In this document: positions 58,912 to 64,000 of the stretch, in pieces
How the letters are laid out: each line of letters opens with the position of its first letter
Numbering within the stretch: position 1 is the first letter of the stretch
Translations under genes and position numbers: made by a program
The notes under the pieces: model-generated
Told to the model about the DNA's origin: nothing
The model's database searches: none
The model's input: the letters and a program-made list of their open reading frames with translations, nothing else
Assembly: GCA_964019695.1 (NCBI GenBank)
Contig: OZ026515.1
Span: 36,472,994 to 36,536,993, forward strand
Direction of reading: 5' to 3'
DNA: 64,000 bases
DNA from: Loripinus fragilis
Taxonomy: Eukaryota; Mollusca; Bivalvia; Lucinida; Lucinidae

Positions 58912-60384
58912 AAATTACAAATCCTCATGGTATCCAATAGGAACTTTCGTTCAAAGGTTCCGGCACCTTTAAAATAGCTTGCAGGATTATTTTATTTCCC
59001 TTATACTCAAACCTTTAAACTAGCGATTCCAGTAATTTTCTTACTGACCGTTCCAAGGCGGTACTTCTTTATTTGTGTTCGCCGTTGATATATTGCCTTG
59101 TATGTGTCTTGCAGCCTGGTGGTCATCTGTTGAGAATGGGGCTAAGGCCGTCGTCAACGGTCCGGGAGGTGCAGCATTTGCTGGACCCACTTTTTTTGGC
59201 CGAGTAGATCTATGCTTTCCACCTTTATCTCGTTTCGGTTCTTTTTTCTTTGAGCTTACCTCTGATTTTATTTAACCGTGAACCACTCCGAACGATGCGC
59301 ATGTCATTAATAGACATTGCCAAGATGTTAAAACAAGCAGTCACAGAGATATGGGTTATGGGTCGTGTCGCGGGGAAAACCTAAGGTAGTTGCATTTAAA
59401 CAACAAAGGCGCAGACCAGCCTGCGCAGACGCGCAATCTGGTCAGCGACTTTGTTGTTTAATCTCTGGAAAGTATAATTAATAAACATGTTACAAGCAAA
59501 ATTTCAGCATTCTAGCTAATCTGTGTAACTGAGCAGGTTGGTTTTCAGTCTTGCATTGTCGAAAACCCCGAAGACGGGTTTTCTCATGTTGAGACTCATT
59601 TATCAAAGTCATGATAATTTCTCCGATCAAGTTTTGTTTCCCTCATATTGACAATTTGCTTTTTTTTTCTTCTAATGATTTTAAATGAAACAACATCACG
59701 GTGTAGCATCGACTCCGGAACTTGCTACCAGTTGAATCGAATGTCAACACAGACATGGCATGTAGTGGGGTGTGTCCCATCGAAAAATGTTTGTTTCTGC
59801 ATTGTTTAAAACCGTTTTCCACCTCATTTTCAATGCCAAAATAATGAGCATTTTGGAAATCATGTTCGGTATAAGTTTTATTTGTAATGATCTTGATTTG
59901 ACTGATATATTATCAAAAACAGAAAACGCTTTGAGTACGGCAATTTACCAGTCCGAAGTACGGCAACTTGAAAAAAAACATTAAATTTACAGTACGGCAA
60001 TTCGCATCGACATGTTTGTCCGTGAAAACTCCCCAAACCACCCAAATCACCCTAAACGAACACCAAAATCAGCCTCTCCAGCTTCAAACAACCCCATGTC
60101 CCAAACACACCACACCAAACACCTCAGCACCAGATATGGGCCAGCACACGACACTTTGGTACTTGTCGCATATTCGCAAAAGTTTTATTTAATATGCTGA
60201 CGCTGACGTAGATCTTATGGAGACTTACTTCTATACCTCCATCCATTTGCATTGTGTATGCGAGCTCGAAGCTGCTTCGAAATGCGAGCAACAAAGGCCC
60301 TAGCGAGACTGCGCGGATGCACAGGCTAGTCTGAGCGTTTGGCTGCTCGTAGTACCCAATATCATGTACATACGTAAGGGTGTA

Positions 60385-60837
60385 AATGGTGATAACTGAT
60401 TAGCGAATTATGGCCATAAAATTAAGCGATTAGCGAATATTGGCCCTAAAATTAACGATTTGGCGATTTTAGGGTTAATTTGACCAAATAGCGGAATGTT
60501 TTAAAGTGCTAGTAATTAGCGAATTTCGGCCTAAAATTTAATGATTAGTGATTTTTGGGCGAAATATACCAAATATCGAAATGACGCGTTTTCGATGGAA
60601 AAAAGTTATTCCAATTCGTTTTTACAATAAACCGTTACTGATAACCGATTTTGGGGGCTATATTTTTACAGATACTGAATTTTGGGTCTTAATTTTTCTG
60701 ATTACTAATTTTTAGGTGTAAATTTTACTGATCAGGTCATTTTTGTTCGTAAATTTTACTGATTAGTGATTTTTGGGTCTAAATTTACTGATAAGCGATT
60801 TTTGAGCCCAAATTTTACTGATTAGCGACTGTCGTGC
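60385..60837. repeat. Degenerate tandem array, about 35-bp units
   Basis: Units like actgattagcgatttttggg cctaaaattt repeat about twelve times, strongly diverged at the left. Ends exactly at the MITE at 60838. Confidence 0.75.
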
Positions 60838-61007
60838 CAACCAAGAGTGACAGAGACGTTATATGTTGTTAACAATTGCTAAGTATATAGTACAATGCTA
60901 GAACAATGTTAAACATTAACTTGTACAGTACACCTCACGTTAGAAGATGCCGTTTTAATCCTATCCTGAAGGTTGCTCTCACTGTCACTCTTAGCTGGCA
61001 GGACAGT
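60838..61007. mobile_element. MITE with ACTGTCGTGCCAACC ends, copy 2
   Basis: actgtcgtgccaaccaagag and actgtcactcttagctggca..gacagt are inverted ends, 170 bp in all. It shares ends and the ttaatcctatcct motif with 38881-39109 but lacks its perfect central stem. It interrupts an open frame on the minus strand. Confidence 0.8.
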
Positions 61008-61238
61008 AAATTCTATTTGGAAAGGCTGGTTTAATGTGGTGGTTTGGTTAATTTCTTCAACCGTTAGTGGATAGTTGAACATAATATTTCCACTCCTCTT
61101 ATTACAAATTGTAAAATTAAGCTGTACTCTCGATTTCGACTTGAATTGTATTGTTAGTGCATCGAGATTAGACACCCAGTATGAATTGTTCAGCGTAGAC
61201 CAAGCTTTTTTGTAAAAGTTTAAACTTGTGTTAGTAGT
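61008..61238 (-). pseudogene. Unrecognised glycoprotein-like ORF fragment between two MITEs
   Basis: Minus frame: TNTSLNFYKKAWSTLNNSYW, VSNLDALTIQFKSKSRVQLN, FTICNKRSGNIMFNYPLTVE and EINQTTTLNQPFQIEF. Four N-glycosylation sequons (NTS, NNS, NFT, NQT) in about 77 residues suggest an extracellular domain. The frame runs into the MITE at 60838-61007 on one side and the MITE at 61239-61478 on the other. Beyond the latter, 61483-61570 reads LSSIGFVLVGFGSYYHLIIS, a hydrophobic stretch that could have been a signal or membrane segment of the same protein. No family recognised. It may be a captured host-gene piece inside the Transib-like element. Confidence 0.35.
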
Positions 61239-61478
61239 TATGCCCAGGTCACACATTTACGGATCATCTCGCCGGTTCCACTACGGATCAAATCCCACGG
61301 ATGACCCCGGAATTGACAATTTCCGTAGTCGGATACGGATGCACAACGCAAGTACTAATACGTACGATTACGGATGCAACACGGAAGTGTACGGACTAAT
61401 ACGGATTGCCACGGATGATGCAGGACCGTTTCCGTGGCTAATCCTGCGTCAAATCCGTGAATTTGTGACCTGGGCATA
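61239..61478. mobile_element. MITE with TATGCCCAGGTCACA ends
   Basis: tatgcccaggtcacacattt at the left and aatttgtgacctgggcata at the right are perfect 15-bp inverted ends with further imperfect pairing (tacggatc / atccgt words throughout). 240 bp. Confidence 0.85.
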
Positions 61479-62039
61479 AGGGAAATAATTAAGTGATAAT
61501 ACGAGCCGAAGCCCACAAGCACAAAGCCAATTGAACTCAAACTTAAATCGAGTTCAAACGACTCTGGTTACACCAAGACGAAAACCACATAGGCGTAGCT
61601 AGGAAGCTTGGGGGGGTGTTAAGCCTCAATACTTGTGGGGGGCATGATGTTTAAGGAGAGGGGTCCAACTTTTACTTCTTTGATAGGGGACACTGTTAGC
61701 GTGATGACATCGGGCCACCAGCGAAACGCCATTGGATTTGCTGGCAAACCGATGATGGCCCAACATTGAATGCTAAGTTGGCAACTTTGTGATTCTTCAC
61801 TGGGCCAGCATTGCAAGGGAATACTATATTTTTGCGATTTTCAGGGGGGTCCAGAGACCCCTGCCCCCTCCCCCGGATACACGCATGAATACCTGCAACA
61901 TTTTCAGTACAATACAAGAGGGTCCGTGGAAGCAACCCCAAACCTCCACAAAACCATATCGGACCAGGCTCAACCGCAAACTAACCAGCACGTATTCCAT
62001 ACAATCTCACGACCAGGATAATCACAACCTTTAAAGCAG

Positions 62040-62500
62040 ACTTTTGCGCATCATGCGTGGGCCTCTCACAGGGCGATTGGTTTAAACATATTTTATTCAT
62101 TCTCTTTTATACAATAAGCATAGCACTAATAATATAACAAAGCAGTTGAATGAATCAACGCATAACGCCGTGATAAAACAGGGCGATTAATACAAGTACT
62201 ATAGTTTTTTTTCCGTTAGAAAAAAGAAACTGGTAAGGGACCTAAGCATATGGGCCCCTCTGTGAAATAAGCAGACGAAAAAAAGTGAAAATCTGGATCC
62301 GCGCATGCGCAAATGCGATGAGCACCAAACCCTGGTGCACTTAGACGTACATGTTTGCCCAGTGTTTGTGTGTGTGTGGGGGGGGGGGGTACTCTCATTT
62401 ATATTTTTTACATGAAAATCCCCCAAAATATTGAAATTAAAAGATTTTGAACCCCCAAAAATGGTCTGAGCCTACATATAAGTGCGAAAATATCAGAGTC
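62040..62500. other. Mixed low-complexity stretch
   Basis: Contains gcataacgccgtgataaaac (62160), repeated at 63263, and a GT run followed by ten G at 62378-62390. Nothing coding recognised. Confidence 0.5.
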
Positions 62501-64000
62501 CTCACCCCCCCCCCCCCCCCCCCCTCCCCCGGCAAGTATGTTAGTACACGAGGCAACGGTTTGTCGAAAATGTTTCATTTTTTTGGGCAAGTAAAGGGTT
62601 TGTTATTGAGTTGGTGTGCTGGAGTGTGTGATAGAACAGGGAAAACTGAAGTCAGGGTTGGTGGTGGTTTGGTGTTTTAATGCTGACCCATAAAATAACA
62701 TTTCCGATTTCATCACAAATCATGTTTTAAGACGTCACTTTTCAAAGTCACGCTCAGTATAGTAAAACCCGGGAACATCTGATTGAATACTTTCACAAAT
62801 TTGTACTATGTATCCATGATAGACCATACTGGCCCTATTGAATCATTACGGACATTGGTTTGTTCCCAACGACAGCTTCTTCGATTAGAATTCAATCATT
62901 TTCAAAATAAGTCGCCGTACTGTTCACTAGCAAGACGCCGTCCTGTGATTCTGTGTTGTGTCGCAAATTGCCGTACTCAAGTCGTCGGAAATTTCTCTTG
63001 ATTATATCCAGCTCCGTTAGTTTTTGGAGAAAACTTTTGCTTCAATATATACACTATTGATGTCAATACATATGCATAATAGCGGATTGAATTGACATGC
63101 TCCATTTACATGATTACAGGGCGAGTTTTGAAGCTGACATGATTTTTCGCGGTACCAGGCAGCTACAATTACAGTAAAAAAGTCAACTAAAATCACTTTC
63201 ATATCATTGTTGGGTGTATATTTCAAAGATAAATATGTTCAGATAAAAATATATCCATCTTAACGCATAACGCCGTGATAAAACAGCATAATTACAACTT
63301 TTTCTTACCGTCGTCATGCCTGCCATTTGTTTATAATCGATAAAATTGGTAGCAAGTTCCGGAGTCGATGCTACACGGTGAACATATCGGGCGTAAAATT
63401 ATGTTTAAAACGTTGTGATTATAAATGAGCATCGTGAGCCCATGTCTATTCCCTTACGGATATACAAGTCCTACCTGTTCCAATTAAGCACAAGTGTGTT
63501 TAGTTCCTTCAACGTTCATTTGCCTTAAAGAAGCCTGGACCATGTGGACAGAGAAGTGTTTAACCATTACGATGAAGCCAATGATCTCACCTTTTGTCAC
63601 CAACAAGGGAAGTTGACAAGGAAAATTGCGCAGTCAAAATCTAGATGAAGCCTGCTTGAAAAGACGCTATTGTGTATACCTTTTCAAATACAGGACGCAA
63701 GGATCAGTGCTAAAAGTACTTTGACAAAAACCTGTGGAGACACTTGTCAAAGTAACATGCCAAAGATAAAAAGTGAAAATCGTAACTGTCTCAAAAGGAT
63801 TATGTCCAGCATTCGGTTTTTCACTCCACTCTAGCAAAAAAAAATGATCCAAAGCGACTGCAATCTAGTCCCAAACATATTAAAACCCATAATAAACGAA
63901 TATAGAAGCGCTAAAAATTAAAACAAAATCTCGGGGGGGTGGGGGGGGGGGCTAACGATATGGTAGAATGATACCCCTCTAATGCTCTCCACCCTTTCAT

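Larger units (their letters stand above)
59697..63380. mobile_element. Transib/RAG-like-type element, non-autonomous (3.7 kb)
   Basis: The 34-bp terminal inverted repeats at 59697-59730 and 63347-63380 differ at one position. They start CACGGTGTAGCATCGACTCC on the left and, read inward from the right, CACCGTGTAGCATCG. A 5-bp duplication AACAT flanks the element (59692-59696 and 63381-63385). The empty site, with one AACAT (as ATGTT), is seen in copy A at 24927-24931. CAC-starting heptamer-like ends plus a 5-bp duplication are the diagnostic pair for the Transib superfamily, which includes RAG-like transposons. A second inverted pair (gagtacggcaattta near 59934, aattgccgtactcaag near 62970) lies further in. 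No transposase could be recognised; the interior is largely other repeats. Confidence 0.75.
57838..64000 (-). repeat. Large composite repeat, copy B (inverted, split by insertion)
   Basis: Inverse match of 24253-26373. It begins with the gttgccccgcggagcggggc hairpin at 57838-57898, continues through the MITE at 58677-58911, the ggaacggtcag block (59040) and the hairpin core (59400), up to 59696. After the 3.7-kb insertion it resumes at 63381 (aacatatcgggcgtaaaatt) and runs to the end of the window. The two copies look about 90 percent alike by eye. Confidence 0.85.

Overview
This window looks like nuclear DNA of a lophotrochozoan animal, most likely a marine bivalve mollusc (inference). There are no prokaryotic operons, and coding density is very low. 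The one clear host gene is cut into short exons by GT-AG introns of 0.7 to 18 kb. The rest is AT-rich and full of hairpin MITEs, tRNA-derived SINEs, Penelope-like and LINE remnants, and repeat peptides (for example ACAYAQSDQ) that I remember from bivalve genomes.

Host gene. The 3' part of a minus-strand gene of the nose-resistant-to-fluoxetine (NRF-6) / acyltransferase-3 family can be followed through nine exons from 57773 down to the stop codon at 21848. All nine junctions keep reading frame, giving about 370 residues of a multi-pass membrane protein that ends in the family's usual tail. The first exons, which should encode the secreted N-terminal NRF domain, are not visible and probably lie beyond 64000.

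Left flank, 1 to 21.8 kb, downstream of the gene. It contains two copies of a double-hairpin MITE (331-746 and 10263-10627), a 34-bp tandem array (898-1195), a near-perfect palindrome (3146-3298), and a 5.2-kb foldback DNA transposon (3525-8708) that keeps a decayed ORF and carries a SINE. It also contains a mariner-like MITE (11525-12437) and a 2.1-kb foldback element made largely of TAG/CTA triplets with an 8-bp target duplication (14062-16174).

Gene region, 21.8 to 57.8 kb. The introns carry a 69-bp triplication, one copy (24253-26373) of a large repeat whose inverted partner lies at 57838-64000, hairpin MITEs, a 54-bp tandem array, a piggyBac-type MITE with TTAA ends and others. The 18-kb intron between exons 2 and 3 holds two copies of one composite repeat. 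The second copy is split by a 5.7-kb foldback element (48595-54278) whose arms are built of 21-bp tandem units. The intact first copy gives the empty site, so the 8-bp duplication AGTAAATT can be read directly. The 688-bp intron between exons 1 and 2 is almost entirely a Penelope-like fragment in antisense.

Right flank, 57.8 to 64 kb. The inverted partner repeat is itself split by a 3.7-kb element (59697-63380) with 34-bp terminal inverted repeats that begin CACGGTG/CACCGTG and a 5-bp duplication. That combination fits the Transib/RAG-like superfamily. It is non-autonomous as far as I can see, and it contains further MITEs and a short glycoprotein-like ORF fragment.

The best leads are the three large foldback or inverted-repeat elements whose target duplications can be read in the window, the 5.2-kb element with nested repeat arms, and the family of short hairpins sharing one core that occurs at nine or more places. 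I found no RNA gene, CRISPR array, promoter or origin that I could support.
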